A stretch of 64,000 bases of DNA from Lysobacterales bacterium (GTDB taxonomy: Bacteria > Pseudomonadota > Gammaproteobacteria > Xanthomonadales > Rhodanobacteraceae): the NCBI GenBank assembly GCA_017305055.1, contig JAFKMZ010000005.1, positions 62,001-126,000 of the forward strand. The letters are read 5' to 3'. The notes below the pieces were generated by a model. That model was not told the origin of the DNA, did not search any database, and saw only the letters and a program-made list of their open reading frames with translations. Below are positions 1 to 13,883 of this stretch, piece by piece (position 1 is the stretch's first letter; the number at the start of each line of letters is the position of its first letter). Made by a program: the position numbers and the translations under genes.

Positions 1-2
1 GC

Positions 3-638
3 CACCTGGGGCGGGAAGGCCTGCTGGATCACGACCCCGCGCTTGGCATACGTGGGCCAAAGGTGCAGCGTACCCTGCCCGACGTGCTCGACGTGGACGA
101 AGCGGCAGCCCTGATGGACAGCCCGGTGGACGGCGCTCTGGCGGTACGCGACCGGGCCATGCTGGAGCTGTTTTATTCCTGCGGCCTGCGCCTGTCCGAG
201 TTGGCCGGCCTGCGTTGGGTCGACATGGACCTGGACGATGGCGAGGTTCGCGTCCATGGCAAGGGCGACAAGACGCGCATCGTGCCAGTCGGGCGCTTCG
301 CGGTCGCGGCCCTGCGCGCCCTCGGCACGCAGGAGGGCATGCGCCCCGACATGCCGATTTTTCGTGGTCGGGGCGGCGCCGCCATCAGCCAGCGGGCGGT
401 ACAGCTGCGGGTCGACAAGCTTGCCCGCCTGCATGGGCTGCCCAAGCACGTGCACCCGCACATGCTGCGTCACACGTTCGCCAGCCACCTGCTTGAATCG
501 TCCGGTGACCTGCGGGCAGTGCAGGAACTTCTCGGCCATGCCGACATTGCCACCACCCAGATCTACACCCACCTCGATTTCCAGCATCTGGCCAAGGTCT
601 ACGACGGCGCCCATCCACGGGCGCGACAGAAACCCTGA
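3..638 (+). CDS. xerC: Tyrosine recombinase XerC (C-terminal part, gene enters from the left edge)
   Basis: Site-specific recombinase that with XerD resolves chromosome dimers at dif. The reading frame is open from the first bases of the window, so the true start lies outside. About 211 residues remain, covering the end of the SAM-like core-binding domain and all of the catalytic domain. Catalytic residues visible: Arg in [10 protein letters not shown], Lys in GKGDKTR, His-x-x-Arg in [12 protein letters not shown], His in LGHADI and the nucleophile Tyr in TTQIYTH. The gene sits upstream of hslVU, the usual arrangement in this order. Family assignment is firm; XerC rather than XerD rests on context and on the PKxxRTLP linker. 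Confidence 0.93.
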   Translation, partial: HLGREGLLDHDPALGIRGPKVQRTLPDVLDVDEAAALMDSPVDGALAVRDRAMLELFYSCGLRLSELAGLRWVDMDLDDGEVRVHGKGDKTRIVPVGRFAVAALRALGTQEGMRPDMPIFRGRGGAAISQRAVQLRVDKLARLHGLPKHVHPHMLRHTFASHLLESSGDLRAVQELLGHADIATTQIYTHLDFQHLAKVYDGAHPRARQKP

Positions 639-773
639 GCGCCTCAGTGGACACGCGTGGTCGGGGTGCCGCACCGGTGCCGGCGCCCGACGCTGGGACG
701 CGAGGATGCTGCGGCGTTGAACCCCCGTCGCGCCGACCCCATGTGTTCGGTTCACGTTGCAAGCAGGATCACC

Positions 774-1328
774 ATGGAATCCTTCCACGCCACCACCATC
801 CTTTCCGTGCGCCGCAACGGCCGTGTCGTCATCGGCGGCGACGGCCAGGTCACCCTGGGCAACACCGTGGCCAAGGGCAATGCCTGCAAGATCCGGCGCC
901 TGGGCAAGGCTGGCAACGTGCTGGCCGGCTTCGCTGGCGCCACCGCCGACGCCTTCACCCTGTTCGAGCTGTTCGAGCAGAAGCTCGAGAAGCACGGCAG
1001 CAACCTGGCGCGGGCCGCCGTGGAGATGGCCAAGGAATGGCGCACGGACCGCCGCTACGGCAAGTTGGAAGCCATGCTGGCCGTGGCCGACCGCGACGCC
1101 TCGCTGCTGATCTCCGGCAACGGCGACGTGCTTGAGCCGGAGCATGGTCTGCTTGCGATCGGCTCGGGCGGTCCGTTCGCCCAGGCCGCGGCATTGGCAC
1201 TGCTGGACAACACCGAGCTGGATGCCCGCGCCATTGTCGAGGCGGCGCTGAAGATCGCCGGCGACATCTGCATCTACACCAACCACAACACGACGATCGA
1301 GGAACTCGATCCCGGCAGCGCGGCCTGA
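774..1328 (+). CDS. hslV: HslV, peptidase subunit of the HslVU protease
   Basis: Threonine peptidase of the ATP-dependent HslVU (ClpYQ) cytoplasmic protease. Start chosen at ATG 774, giving 184 aa. The mature N-terminal Thr nucleophile should be the first Thr of the ATTILSVRR stretch (about residue 7), implying a short propeptide before cleavage. The conserved GDGQVT motif and the [14 protein letters not shown] stretch follow. The frame remains open upstream to 657, but that part lacks family similarity. The gene is followed 100 bp downstream by hslU, its obligate partner. Confidence 0.95.
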   Translation: MESFHATTILSVRRNGRVVIGGDGQVTLGNTVAKGNACKIRRLGKAGNVLAGFAGATADAFTLFELFEQKLEKHGSNLARAAVEMAKEWRTDRRYGKLEAMLAVADRDASLLISGNGDVLEPEHGLLAIGSGGPFAQAAALALLDNTELDARAIVEAALKIAGDICIYTNHNTTIEELDPGSAA

Positions 1329-1428
1329 CCGCGCACTTCGGAGCCGCGGCGCGGCAGCAACGAGGCTGCCGCTGCCGAGCCATGCCCGAGTCGTACCACG
1401 TCCTGTCACCTGCCTTGCCGAGGCTTGC

Positions 1429-2769
1429 ATGTCCGAATTGACCCCACGCGAAATCGTCAACGAACTCGACCGCTACATAGTCGGCCAGCACGACGCAAAG
1501 CGTGCCGTGGCCAACGCGCTGCGCAGCCGCTGGCGGCGCATGCAGCTGGCCCCGGACATGCGCGACGAGGTGACACCGAAGAACATCCTCATGATTGGCC
1601 CCACCGGCGTCGGCAAGACCGAGATCGCGCGCCGCCTGGCGACGCTGGCCAACGCCCCGTTCGTCAAGGTAGAGGCGACCAAGTTCACCGAGGTCGGCTA
1701 CGTCGGCAAGGAAGTGGACTCGATCATCCGCGACCTGGCCGACGTGGCTTACAAGCTGACCCGTGAGCAGGCGGTGCGGCGCGTGCGCAGCGTGGCCGAG
1801 GACCATGCCGAGGATCGCATCCTGGACGTCCTGCTGCCACGCCGGCAGACCCCGACCGACTGGAGTCATGACGCCGCCAACGCCGGTGGCGAACTTGCCG
1901 AAACCCGCCAGAAGCTGCGCAAGCAACTCCGCGAGGGAGCGCTTGACGAGCGCGAAATCGAGCTGGACCTGGCGATGAACGTCGGGGTGGAAATCATGTC
2001 GCCTCCGGGCATGGAGGAGATGGGCGCCCAGTTGCGGCAGATGTTCCAGAATCTTGGCGGCGGCAAGACCCAGCAGCGCAAGCTGGCGATCAAGCTGGCG
2101 CGCCCGCTGCTGATCGACGAGGAGGCCGGCAAGCTGCTCAATGACGACGAGATCCGGGCCCAGGCGATCGAGGCGGCGGAGCAGAACGGCATCGTCTTCA
2201 TCGACGAGATCGACAAGGTCGCCCAGCGCAGCGACTACGGGCACTCCGGCGTCAGCCGTGAGGGCGTACAGCGCGACCTGCTGCCCCTGGTGGAAGGCTC
2301 CACGGTGTCGACCAAGTATGGTCCGATCAAGACCGACCACATGTTGTTCATCGCCTCGGGGGCGTTTTCTCTGGCCAAGCCCTCGGACCTGATCCCGGAA
2401 TTGCAGGGTCGCCTGCCGATCCGGGTTGAGCTCTCCGCACTCAGCGTGGACGACTTCAAGCGCATCCTCCGCGAGCCGCACAATGCGCTGACCAAGCAAT
2501 ACACGGCACTGCTGGCCACTGAAGGGGTGACCCTGAACTTTACCGACTCCGGCATCGACCGCCTGGCGGAAGTGGCGTTTGCTGTGAACGAGCGCACCGA
2601 GAACATCGGCGCCCGGCGTCTGCACACGGTGATGGAGCGGCTGCTGGAAACCATATCTTATGAGGCCGCAGACAAGTCCGGCGAAAAATACGTCATTGAC
2701 GCCGAACAGGTAGATAAAAACCTGCAAAGTCTCGCCGAGAACGAAGACCTCAGCCGCTACATCCTGTGA
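1429..2769 (+). CDS. hslU: HslU, ATPase subunit of the HslVU protease
   Basis: AAA+ unfoldase that feeds substrates into HslV. 446 aa, normal length. Walker [10 protein letters not shown] lies at residues 57-65, and the pore-loop GYVG motif follows in [11 protein letters not shown]. Walker B is in [10 protein letters not shown], and the arginine/sensor region includes [16 protein letters not shown]. The C-terminus ends in DLSRYIL, the tail that docks into HslV. The gap to hslV is 100 bp with no obvious terminator, so the two are probably co-transcribed. Confidence 0.96.
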   Translation: MSELTPREIVNELDRYIVGQHDAKRAVANALRSRWRRMQLAPDMRDEVTPKNILMIGPTGVGKTEIARRLATLANAPFVKVEATKFTEVGYVGKEVDSIIRDLADVAYKLTREQAVRRVRSVAEDHAEDRILDVLLPRRQTPTDWSHDAANAGGELAETRQKLRKQLREGALDEREIELDLAMNVGVEIMSPPGMEEMGAQLRQMFQNLGGGKTQQRKLAIKLARPLLIDEEAGKLLNDDEIRAQAIEAAEQNGIVFIDEIDKVAQRSDYGHSGVSREGVQRDLLPLVEGSTVSTKYGPIKTDHMLFIASGAFSLAKPSDLIPELQGRLPIRVELSALSVDDFKRILREPHNALTKQYTALLATEGVTLNFTDSGIDRLAEVAFAVNERTENIGARRLHTVMERLLETISYEAADKSGEKYVIDAEQVDKNLQSLAENEDLSRYIL

Positions 2770-2797
2770 GCCGGCGGCAAGCTCCCAATCTGCTAAA

Positions 2798-3421
2798 ATG
2801 CACACTGTGAACAACGTCGTCGAACTCAAGACCACCGGGCAACGCGTACAACTCCGGACCGCCCTGAAGGACCAGACCCTGGTCCGGCTGTGGCGGGCCG
2901 AACTGGAGCAGGGCAGCTTTTGTGGCTACGTCTGTGGCGTGGGCCGGGAGTTCTTCCTGCTCTGGGTGGTGGGTGACTGCGTGACCTACGACGGCATGTA
3001 CGTGATGCGCCACCGCGATGTGACCGAGCTCGAGGCACCGGACAAGCACCATGCCTTCCTCAGCCGGGCACTGGCGCGGAAACATCTGCAGCCCAAGCTC
3101 TGGCCGGCGTTCCCGCTGGAGAACGTGCGCGACGTGGTCGAGGCGGCCGGGAAGGCGGCGCCGGTCATCGGCGTGCATGTCGACAGCGAGGACGATTGCG
3201 AGGTGTGCTACATCGGACGCTGGGTCAGCGCGGATGACGACGGCTTCTACATGCAGGAGCTCAGCCCGGATGCCGAATGGATGCACGAGGTCTCGTTCTT
3301 CAGCTGGGACGAGGTGTCCACGGTGAGCCTGGAAGACGGCTACGCCCTGTCCCTGCTGGACGTTGCCGGGCCGCCGCCGCCACTGAAGCGCAACGAGTCA
3401 GGCGAACAACGCGTGCATTGA
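2798..3421 (+). CDS. Conserved-looking protein of unknown function, 207 aa
   Basis: Not recognised. It starts 28 bp after hslU in the same direction and could belong to its operon. The protein is acidic and rich in aromatic residues, with no signal peptide or membrane segment. It has two similar-looking halves, each with an aromatic/acidic core (around CVTYDGMYVMRHRDV and WVSADDDGFYMQEL), suggesting a small beta-rich duplicated fold. I infer a cytoplasmic protein. The end is convergent with mnmE, leaving 63 bp between them. Codon use matches its neighbours, which supports a real gene. Confidence 0.75.
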   Translation: MHTVNNVVELKTTGQRVQLRTALKDQTLVRLWRAELEQGSFCGYVCGVGREFFLLWVVGDCVTYDGMYVMRHRDVTELEAPDKHHAFLSRALARKHLQPKLWPAFPLENVRDVVEAAGKAAPVIGVHVDSEDDCEVCYIGRWVSADDDGFYMQELSPDAEWMHEVSFFSWDEVSTVSLEDGYALSLLDVAGPPPPLKRNESGEQRVH

Positions 3422-3484
3422 CCCGCAGCCTGGTATTGCGCGTCCAGAATGTTCGACCGACGGCATGCCCATCGGGGCTAGTCG

Positions 3485-4870
3485 TTATTTGCCGACGCAG
3501 AACGAACTGAAGATTGCACCCAGCAGGTCGTCGCTGCCATAGAGGCCGGTGATCTCACCGAGCGCGTGCTGCGCCAGGCGCAGCTCCTCGGCCGCCAGTT
3601 CGCCGGCATGGCGGGTGGCCAGCTGCGCTGCGGCGGTGGCCAGGTGCGTGGCAACCGACGACAAGGCCAGCACATGCCGTCGTCGTGCGCTGAAGGTGCC
3701 ATCGTCGCCGCCCAGGCGACGCAACTCGACGCGCAAGGCATCCAGCCCCGCGCCGGTCTTCGCCGACAACCACAGCCAGTCCACCGCGCCACGTCGCTCC
3801 TGCCGCGGTTCGCCGCCCTCGCGATCAATCTTGTTGACCAGGACCATGCGGCGCACCCCGTCGCCCAGCGTGGCCAGCAGTGCCTGATCGGCAGCCGCCT
3901 GCCGCGTCTCGGTGACCAGCAGTACGGCGTCGGCCGCAGCCAGCTCGGCACGGGCCCGCGCCACGCCTTCGCGCTCGACCTCGTCGTCGGTGTCACGCAG
4001 GCCCGCGGTGTCGACCAGCTCCAGCGCGACACCCTCGATACTGAGCTGCTCGCGCAGCACGTCGCGCGTGGTGCCCGCCACCGGGTTGACGATCGCCCGG
4101 TTGCTGCCACTCAAGGCATTGAGCAGGCTGGATTTGCCGACGTTGGGACGGCCGACGATGGCAACACGCGTGCCGTCGCTCAGGCGCAAGCCGCGTTCAG
4201 CCTCACGCAGGATGCCGGCAACGGTTTCGCGCACGGCTTGCAGCCGCGAACCCAGCACCGGGTCGGCGAGAAAGTCGATCTCCTCTTCCGGGAAGTCCAT
4301 GGCCGCCTCGACGTGCACGCGCAGTGCGATCAGCTCATGCAGCAGCGTATCGACCCGCTGTGAGAACACGCCATCCAGGGACTGCAGCGCAGCGCGCGCC
4401 GCCGCCTGCGAACGCGCGGCGATCAGGTCCGCCACTGCCTCGGCCTGGGCCAGGTCCAGCTTGCCATTCAGGAACGCGCGTTCGGTGAATTCCCCGGCTC
4501 TCGCCAGTCGGGCGCCCAACCCGCATACGCGGCGCAGCAGCAAGTCCAGCACGACAGGATTGCCGTGCCCCTGCAGCTCAAGCACATGTTCGCCGGTATA
4601 CGACGCCGGGGCGGGGAAGAACAGGAGCAGGCCGCGGTCGATCAACCCACCCCCTGCATCGCGCCAGGTCGCAAAATGTGCGTGGCGAGGCTGCGGGGGG
4701 CGCCCCAGCAAGGCCTGCGCAATATCCGGCACCCGTGGCCCCGATACCCGCACAACACCAATGCCGGCTTGACCCGAGGCGCTGGCGATGGCCGCGATCG
4801 TGTCCTGCGGCACCTTTCCGTCCGCGGCCCACGAGTGCGCCGATGCCGCTGGAGGTTGGTGTTGCGTCAC
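3485..4870 (-). CDS. mnmE: tRNA modification GTPase MnmE (TrmE)
   Basis: With MnmG it installs the cmnm5 modification on U34 of tRNAs. About 461 aa from a GTG at 4870; a second GTG at 4813 would give a protein beginning close to the family core (PQDTIAAIA), so the start is uncertain. The N-terminal tetrahydrofolate-binding domain contains [10 protein letters not shown]. The G domain has [14 protein letters not shown] (G1), DTAGLRDT (G3) and NKID (G4). The C-terminus ends FCVGK, the invariant Cys motif of the family. It lies 26 bp downstream of yidC in the rpmH-rnpA-yidC-mnmE order. Confidence 0.94.
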   Translation of the reverse strand: MTQHQPPAASAHSWAADGKVPQDTIAAIASASGQAGIGVVRVSGPRVPDIAQALLGRPPQPRHAHFATWRDAGGGLIDRGLLLFFPAPASYTGEHVLELQGHGNPVVLDLLLRRVCGLGARLARAGEFTERAFLNGKLDLAQAEAVADLIAARSQAAARAALQSLDGVFSQRVDTLLHELIALRVHVEAAMDFPEEEIDFLADPVLGSRLQAVRETVAGILREAERGLRLSDGTRVAIVGRPNVGKSSLLNALSGSNRAIVNPVAGTTRDVLREQLSIEGVALELVDTAGLRDTDDEVEREGVARARAELAAADAVLLVTETRQAAADQALLATLGDGVRRMVLVNKIDREGGEPRQERRGAVDWLWLSAKTGAGLDALRVELRRLGGDDGTFSARRRHVLALSSVATHLATAAAQLATRHAGELAAEELRLAQHALGEITGLYGSDDLLGAIFSSFCVGK

Positions 4871-4896
4871 TGGTGGACGTCCATGCTGCGGCGCGC

Positions 4897-6633
4897 TCAG
4901 GCCGTCTTGGCAACGGCGCCCTCGCGATCGACGTGATGCGTGATCCACCATTGCTGACCGAGGCCGACGATGCCGTTCACCGCGTAATACAAGCACAGGC
5001 CGGAGGGGAAGAAGGCAAACACCACGGTGAACAGCAGCGGCATCACCTTCATCATCTTGGCCTGGGTCGGGTCCATGCCCGCGGCCACCGGATTGAGCCA
5101 TTGCGTACCCAGCATCACGATCGCATAAATGATCGGCAGGATGTAATACGGATCCGGCGCGCTCAGGTCGGGTATCCACAGGAACGCGGCGTGGCGCAGC
5201 TCCAGCGAGTATTCCAGCACGTAGAACAGGCCATAGAAGACGGGCAGGGTGATCAGCACCGGCAGGCAGCCGCCCATCGGGTTGACCTTCTCCTTCTTGT
5301 ACAGCTCCATGGTGGCCTGCTGCATTTTCTGCTTGTCGTCGCCGAAGCGCTCCTTGAGTGCCTGGATGCGCGGCGTCAGCTTGCGCATCCTTGCGCTGGA
5401 GCGGTACTGCATCGCGGTCAACTTCCAGGTCAAGCCCTTGATCAACAGCACCAGCAGAATGATCGCCACGCCCCAGTTGTGCGCCAACCCATGCAGCAGC
5501 GACAGCACCGCGTGCATCGGCACGGCGATGATCTTGAGCATGCCGTAGTCGATGGTCAGATCCAGCCCAGGCGCAATCGCGTCGAGCTTGCCCTGCACGT
5601 TCGGCCCGACGTAGAGGCGGGCTTGGGCATCGACGCTCTGCCCCGGCGCCACGTGCAGGGTCGGGCCGACCGCCCGGATCAGGTAGCGCGGATGCGCGCT
5701 GCCGGCATCGACGGTCTGCGTAACGTATTGGGCGGTCTGGTTCGCGGGTGGGATCCACGCAGCGAAAAAGTACAGGCGCAGCATGGCCAGCCAGCCGCCA
5801 GTGATCGAGCGGTTGAGCTGGTCCTTGGGTTCGGCGAAGTCCTTGAACGACAACTTTTCAAACTTCTCGCCGGTGTACCAGGCGGCACCCTGGAAGCTGC
5901 GGTTCTCCGGGTCGATGTAGTTCTTCAGCCAGCTGCTCGCCCTTGGCGGTTCGGCGCGCAGCAACTGTTCATAGGCGTTCCCGGCCCACGGCTGTGCGCT
6001 GCCGTTGTCGATGCGCTGGGTGACGTCGATGACGTAGCTGCCCCGTTTGAACGCATAGGTCTTGGTCACCTTGAGGCCGCTGTCACTCTGCCAAGTCAGG
6101 CTGACCTCGAGCTTGTCCTGGCCAGGCGCCAGGGTGTAGCTCGTCTGGCCCGGCTGGAACAGCGCCAGGTGATTGGGCTGGTTGGCCGGCGCCGTGTCGC
6201 TGCTGCTGACCAGGCCGCTTTGTGCCACGAAATAGGTGGGGTCGTCTGCATTCAACAACAGTGTGGCCGGCGGCCGCGGATCAGCGTGCGTCGGCGCACG
6301 CCGCGGATAAGCCGGCAAGGACGCGCGCACGATGCTGCCGCCGCGGGCATCCAGCACCAGGTCCAATACGTCGGTGCTCACCGCGATTTGCTGTGACGCG
6401 CCGCCCGCTGGCGCGGCGGAGGCCTGGGCCACACTTGCCGCGGCGGCCGGCGGTGCCGGCTCGCCGGGAATGGCCACTGGCACGCTGCCGTCCGCCGGGC
6501 TCGCGCTGGCAGACGCAGCAACCGCCGGTGACGTCACCGGCGGTTTCACGGCGTAATCGCTTTGCCACGCCAGGAACAGGAGATAGGCGACGGCCAGCAG
6601 GGCGAACGTGAGGAAGGTGCGCGTTTGATTCAT
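4897..6633 (-). CDS. yidC: Membrane protein insertase YidC
   Basis: Inner-membrane insertase (Oxa1 family), 578 aa. ATG 6633 was chosen because it begins [20 protein letters not shown], the typical first transmembrane segment. A long Ala/Pro linker and a large periplasmic beta domain follow, then the conserved C-terminal five-helix core ([39 protein letters not shown]). Gene order rnpA-yidC-mnmE is as expected. No yidD gene is present between rnpA and yidC, where many bacteria carry it. Confidence 0.95.
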   Translation of the reverse strand: MNQTRTFLTFALLAVAYLLFLAWQSDYAVKPPVTSPAVAASASASPADGSVPVAIPGEPAPPAAAASVAQASAAPAGGASQQIAVSTDVLDLVLDARGGSIVRASLPAYPRRAPTHADPRPPATLLLNADDPTYFVAQSGLVSSSDTAPANQPNHLALFQPGQTSYTLAPGQDKLEVSLTWQSDSGLKVTKTYAFKRGSYVIDVTQRIDNGSAQPWAGNAYEQLLRAEPPRASSWLKNYIDPENRSFQGAAWYTGEKFEKLSFKDFAEPKDQLNRSITGGWLAMLRLYFFAAWIPPANQTAQYVTQTVDAGSAHPRYLIRAVGPTLHVAPGQSVDAQARLYVGPNVQGKLDAIAPGLDLTIDYGMLKIIAVPMHAVLSLLHGLAHNWGVAIILLVLLIKGLTWKLTAMQYRSSARMRKLTPRIQALKERFGDDKQKMQQATMELYKKEKVNPMGGCLPVLITLPVFYGLFYVLEYSLELRHAAFLWIPDLSAPDPYYILPIIYAIVMLGTQWLNPVAAGMDPTQAKMMKVMPLLFTVVFAFFPSGLCLYYAVNGIVGLGQQWWITHHVDREGAVAKTA

Positions 6634-6730
6634 CGCAAGGGCAAATCCGATGGCGGCACGAGGCGAGACGCGGCAACGTGGCAGGATGGGCGTGGCCAAC
6701 GCTCGATTGTGGCGGCCCCCCGGTGTCGCA

Positions 6731-7114
6731 TCAATGGGGGAGAGACGACGTGGGCCCGGTATCGGCGCTCAGCAGTTTGCCCCACAACTCGTCGATCTGG
6801 GCCAACAATTGCGCGCCCTCCATGCCCGCCGCCTGTGCCCGTGCCATGACCACCACGTCCACCGCCGGCAGGCGATGACGCACCCGGCGAAACGACTCGC
6901 GCACCAGGCGCTTGAGCCGATTGCGCTCGACTGCGCGTCGGGAAACCTGTTTGGAGATTGCCAAGCCCAGGCGCGCCATACCCAAAACATTCGGCGCGTA
7001 GCGCAATTGAAAGCAGCGAACTCCGAGCCGCCCGCGGCTGCTTCTCAGTGCCGCGAAATCGGCGCTCCGACGAAGCCGTGCCTGGCGCGGCAAACCGGCG
7101 GGCGCCAAGGTCAT
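6731..7114 (-). CDS. rnpA: Ribonuclease P protein component
   Basis: Protein subunit of RNase P, which trims tRNA 5' leaders. 127 aa, small and basic. The RNR signature is visible in RRAVERNRLKRLVRESFR, preceded by the LGLAISKQVS strand. It starts 9 bp downstream of the rpmH stop codon, matching the near-universal rpmH-rnpA operon. The N-terminal extension MTLAPAG may be partly untranslated, with a start nearer to QARLRRSADF possible. Confidence 0.93.
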   Translation of the reverse strand: MTLAPAGLPRQARLRRSADFAALRSSRGRLGVRCFQLRYAPNVLGMARLGLAISKQVSRRAVERNRLKRLVRESFRRVRHRLPAVDVVVMARAQAAGMEGAQLLAQIDELWGKLLSADTGPTSSLPH

Positions 7115-7123
7115 GATGTCGCG

Positions 7124-7258
7124 CTACGGCGTGAGCCGCTTGCGACCCTTGGCACGTCGCGCGTTGATCACGGCGCGCCCATCGGCGGTCGCCATGCGCG
7201 CACGGAAGCCATGCGTCCGGGCGCGCTTGATTTTGCTGGGCTGGAAGGTGCGCTTCAT
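7124..7258 (-). CDS. rpmH: Ribosomal protein bL34
   Basis: Small basic large-subunit protein, 44 aa. It begins [20 protein letters not shown] and contains the diagnostic [17 protein letters not shown] stretch; ends GRKRLTP. It is divergent from dnaA, with a 180-bp gap that must carry both promoters. The frame stays open far upstream into dnaA sequence, but that is antisense and not part of the gene. Confidence 0.97.
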   Translation of the reverse strand: MKRTFQPSKIKRARTHGFRARMATADGRAVINARRAKGRKRLTP

Positions 7259-7438
7259 GTTCGCTCCGAACAGAATGGGCTCAAAAGGTCGGGAAGTATG
7301 TGGCGTCGAGGCCAGCGCTGTCAAACCACACGCCTTCCATCGGCCGCGGCAATTTCCCGTCCTGGGGTAGCCGGTGGCTGCTGTTAGACTGATACGACTT
7401 TGCGTGCAAACGACCGAGCCGGTGGCTGACGAGTATTC

Positions 7439-8764
7439 ATGAGCGAGTTGTGGCGGCGCTGTCTCGAGCGTCTCGAAGGCGACCTGAGCCCCGAGGACGT
7501 GCACACGTGGCTGATGCCACTGCAGGCGCGCGACGAAGGCAATGGCCTGCACCTGTTTGCGCCCAACCCATATACGCTCGATGCCGTGCGTGAACGCTAC
7601 CTCGCCACGATCGAGGCCACGCTCCGGCAGTTGAGCGGACATCCCTGTGCAGTACATCTGCAGGTTGGCTCCAGCGCTCCGGCAGCCCCAACCACAGCGT
7701 CTGCCGCGCGACAGATATCGGCCCCCGCGGCAGTCGCCGCATTCAGCGCCAACCTCGATCCCCATTACACTTTCGACACCTTCGTCGAAGGCAAGTCGAA
7801 CCAGTTGGGGAAAGCCGCCGCGATGCAGGTCGCCACCAACCCGGGCCGGGCGTACAACCCACTGCTGCTGTACGGCGGCACCGGGCTGGGCAAGACCCAC
7901 CTCATGCATGCTGCCGGCAACCTGATGCGCGAACGCAATCCGGCCTGCCGCGTGCTGTACCTGCGCTCAGAGCAATTCGTAGGCTCGATGATCGAAGCCT
8001 TGCGTGCCAAGAGCATGGACGCGTTCAAGCGCCGCTTCCGCTCAGTCGATGCGCTGCTCATCGACGATATCCAGTTCTTCGCTGGCAAGGACACCACCCA
8101 GGAAGAGTTCTTCCATACCTTCAACGCCTTGTTCGAGGCCAAACAGCAGATCATCCTGACCTGCGACCGCTACCCCAAAGAGGTCGACAAGCTGGAACCC
8201 AGGCTCAAGTCCCGCCTGGGCTGGGGTTTGTCGGTAGCCATCGAACCGCCGGATTTCGAGACGCGGGCAGCGATCCTGTTGGCCAAGGCGCATGAAAAAG
8301 GCGTGGTGGTGGGTGAGGACGTGGCCATGCTGCTGGCCAAGCGCATCCGCTCCAACGTTCGCGACCTCGAGGGCGCGTTGAACACCTTGGCGGCGCGAGC
8401 CAACTTCTACGCCCGGCCGATCACGCCCACCTTTGCCCAGGAAACCCTGCGCGATCTGCTGGCCACCCACGCCCAGGCGGTAACCATCGCCAACATCCAA
8501 AAGATTACCGCCGAATACTTCAATGTACGTTTGCAGGACCTGCTGTCGAAGCGCCGGGTGCGTTCCCTGGCACGACCGAGACAGATGGCCATGACCCTGG
8601 CCAAGGAGTTGACCGAGCACAGCCTGCCGGAAATCGGCGAGGCCTTCGGTGGACGCGACCACACCACGGTCATGCACGCGTGCAAGACCATACACAAGCT
8701 CATGGATACGGACCCCCGGATGCGCCTGGACTTCGAGCAACTGATCCGCACACTGACTGGTTGA
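7439..8764 (+). CDS. dnaA: Chromosomal replication initiator DnaA
   Basis: AAA+ initiator that binds DnaA boxes and melts oriC. 441 aa. Domain I (about 1-75) begins [14 protein letters not shown]; domain II is a short Ala/Pro linker. Domain III has Walker [10 protein letters not shown] (about 146-153), Walker B LLIDDIQF and sensor motifs. Domain IV carries the DNA-binding signature [15 protein letters not shown]. The 245-bp gap to dnaN downstream contains DnaA boxes. Confidence 0.98.
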   Translation: MSELWRRCLERLEGDLSPEDVHTWLMPLQARDEGNGLHLFAPNPYTLDAVRERYLATIEATLRQLSGHPCAVHLQVGSSAPAAPTTASAARQISAPAAVAAFSANLDPHYTFDTFVEGKSNQLGKAAAMQVATNPGRAYNPLLLYGGTGLGKTHLMHAAGNLMRERNPACRVLYLRSEQFVGSMIEALRAKSMDAFKRRFRSVDALLIDDIQFFAGKDTTQEEFFHTFNALFEAKQQIILTCDRYPKEVDKLEPRLKSRLGWGLSVAIEPPDFETRAAILLAKAHEKGVVVGEDVAMLLAKRIRSNVRDLEGALNTLAARANFYARPITPTFAQETLRDLLATHAQAVTIANIQKITAEYFNVRLQDLLSKRRVRSLARPRQMAMTLAKELTEHSLPEIGEAFGGRDHTTVMHACKTIHKLMDTDPRMRLDFEQLIRTLTG

Positions 8765-9009
8765 GGCGAGCGCGCAGCGGGATGAGGTGGATGCGTCCAG
8801 GGAAAAGCTGGGGATAAACGTACAATAAGTCGGGCCAGCAAGTTATCCACAAACCGTGCACAGCGCAATGCTACGAGACCGCACAGGGGCAAAACGTGTA
8901 ACTTACTGATATCAAAAAATAAATTCAACGTAATCGCTTTTCCACAGACACTACAACAACCAAAACCTCTTACTCAAGAAAAGAACAGCTCATAGAGGAA
9001 GGCCAGGCC
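8765..9009. other. Candidate chromosomal origin (oriC) between dnaA and dnaN
   Basis: The intergenic region holds a perfect DnaA box TTATCCACA at 8843-8851 (plus), a second match TTTTCCACA at 8938-8946 (plus) and a one-mismatch box TTATCCCCA on the minus strand at 8809-8817. An AT-rich patch at about 8909-8932, containing GATATCAAAAAATAAATT, could be the unwinding element. A dnaA-dnaN location is common for bacterial origins. GC-skew over the whole chromosome would be needed to confirm; the box count is modest. Confidence 0.6.
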
Positions 9010-10110
9010 ATGCAATTCAGCATTCAACGTGAAGCACTGCTCAAACCACTCCAGCAGGTGGTTGGGGTCGTTGAGCGGCGACAGACGCTGCCTGTCCTGG
9101 CCAACGTCCTGGTCAAAGTTGCCGCGGGCAAGGTGGCAGTCAGTGCGACGGATCTTGAAGTGGAGATGATCGCTTCGACTGACGTGGACAAGCCCGAGGA
9201 CGGTGAGGTCACCATACCGGCCCGCAAACTGTTCGACATCGTCCGAGCATTGCCGGATGGTGCGCAGTTGGAAATCAAACTCAAGGGAGAGCGGATCGGA
9301 TTGCAGGCGGGCCGAAGCCGCTTCACCTTGACCACGCTGCCGGCTTCCGAATTCCCGACCATTGATGGCATTGACCTGGTCGAGAAGGTAAGCCTGCCTG
9401 AAGAGGTGCTGCATGACCTGATGGAGCACACGGCATTTGCCATGGCAAACCAGGATGTCCGCTACTACCTCAACGGTATGCTGCTCGATCTGCAGGAACA
9501 CACCCTACGATGCGTAGCCACCGATGGCCATCGCCTGGCCATGAAAGAAACCCAGTTGCAGACGACGGTGAGCACGCGGCGGCAAATCATCATTCCACGC
9601 AAAGGGGTCAACGAGCTGGTAGGTCTGCTGGAAAGCGATGGAGGCATGGTCGAGCTTGAGTTCGGCCGCAATCACCTGCGGGTACGGCGCGGTGACGTGA
9701 CCTTCACCACCAAGCTGATCGATGGCAAGTTCCCGGATTATGAAGCAGTGATTCCGCTCAGCGCGGACAAGACTGCGGTCCTGGCGCGCGACGTACTGCG
9801 TGGCGCTCTGCAACGCGCAGGGATTCTCTCCAACGAGAAATACCGCGGGGTAAGGCTGGAGCTCTCGCCCGGCAAGCTGCGTATCGTGGCGCACAATCCC
9901 GAGCAGGAGGAAGCCGTTGAGGAAGTTGAGGCCGAGACCCAGGTCAGCGAGCTGGCGGTCGGTTTCAACGTGGGCTATCTGCTCGACGCACTCGGAGCGC
10001 TGCAGGGTGAGAAGGCACGTCTCAGCCTGCGCGACGCGCAATCGAGTTGCCTGGTACAGGAAGTGGATGACGAGCGCGCGCAGCACGTCATCATGCCCTT
10101 GCGGCTTTGA
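9010..10110 (+). CDS. dnaN: DNA polymerase III beta sliding clamp
   Basis: Processivity clamp, 366 aa, standard length, three repeated clamp folds. It begins MQFSIQREALLKPLQQVVGV and ends with the typical ...HVIMPLRL. The conserved CVATDGHRLA stretch of the second domain is present. A GAGGAAGG Shine-Dalgarno-like sequence precedes the ATG. Order dnaA-dnaN-recF-gyrB is canonical. Confidence 0.97.
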   Translation: MQFSIQREALLKPLQQVVGVVERRQTLPVLANVLVKVAAGKVAVSATDLEVEMIASTDVDKPEDGEVTIPARKLFDIVRALPDGAQLEIKLKGERIGLQAGRSRFTLTTLPASEFPTIDGIDLVEKVSLPEEVLHDLMEHTAFAMANQDVRYYLNGMLLDLQEHTLRCVATDGHRLAMKETQLQTTVSTRRQIIIPRKGVNELVGLLESDGGMVELEFGRNHLRVRRGDVTFTTKLIDGKFPDYEAVIPLSADKTAVLARDVLRGALQRAGILSNEKYRGVRLELSPGKLRIVAHNPEQEEAVEEVEAETQVSELAVGFNVGYLLDALGALQGEKARLSLRDAQSSCLVQEVDDERAQHVIMPLRL

Positions 10111-10195
10111 TACCCAGCCGCGGCAGCGTCGGAGGACGCCTGACTGTACATGAGGTCAGTATGCGAAGGCTGATCTGGCGCGGTGTTGTGTGCGT

Positions 10196-13782
<3,587 letters not shown>

Positions 13783-13883
13783 ATCCGATGTCGCGATGCA
13801 GCTTGAGCTTTGGCGCACTTTCCGTTTAACTATGTGCTCGGCTCGCCAGTTAGAGCCGTCTACTTACACGCACGGGTGATTGC

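Noticed and set aside
955..2835. 626-codon open frame on the minus strand across hslU
   Set aside because: It is antisense to hslV/hslU, which carry complete family motifs; the frame has no recognisable domain and high GC gives long shadow frames.
4871..5758. Extension of mnmE upstream of 4870
   Set aside because: The frame is open but lies antisense-free inside yidC in another frame, and no MnmE homology continues beyond the proposed start.
6634..6730. yidD between rnpA and yidC
   Set aside because: Only 97 bp separate the genes, and no small frame with the YidD pattern is present.
7259..7438. oriC between rpmH and dnaA
   Set aside because: No clear DnaA boxes were found there; the dnaA-dnaN gap has better matches.
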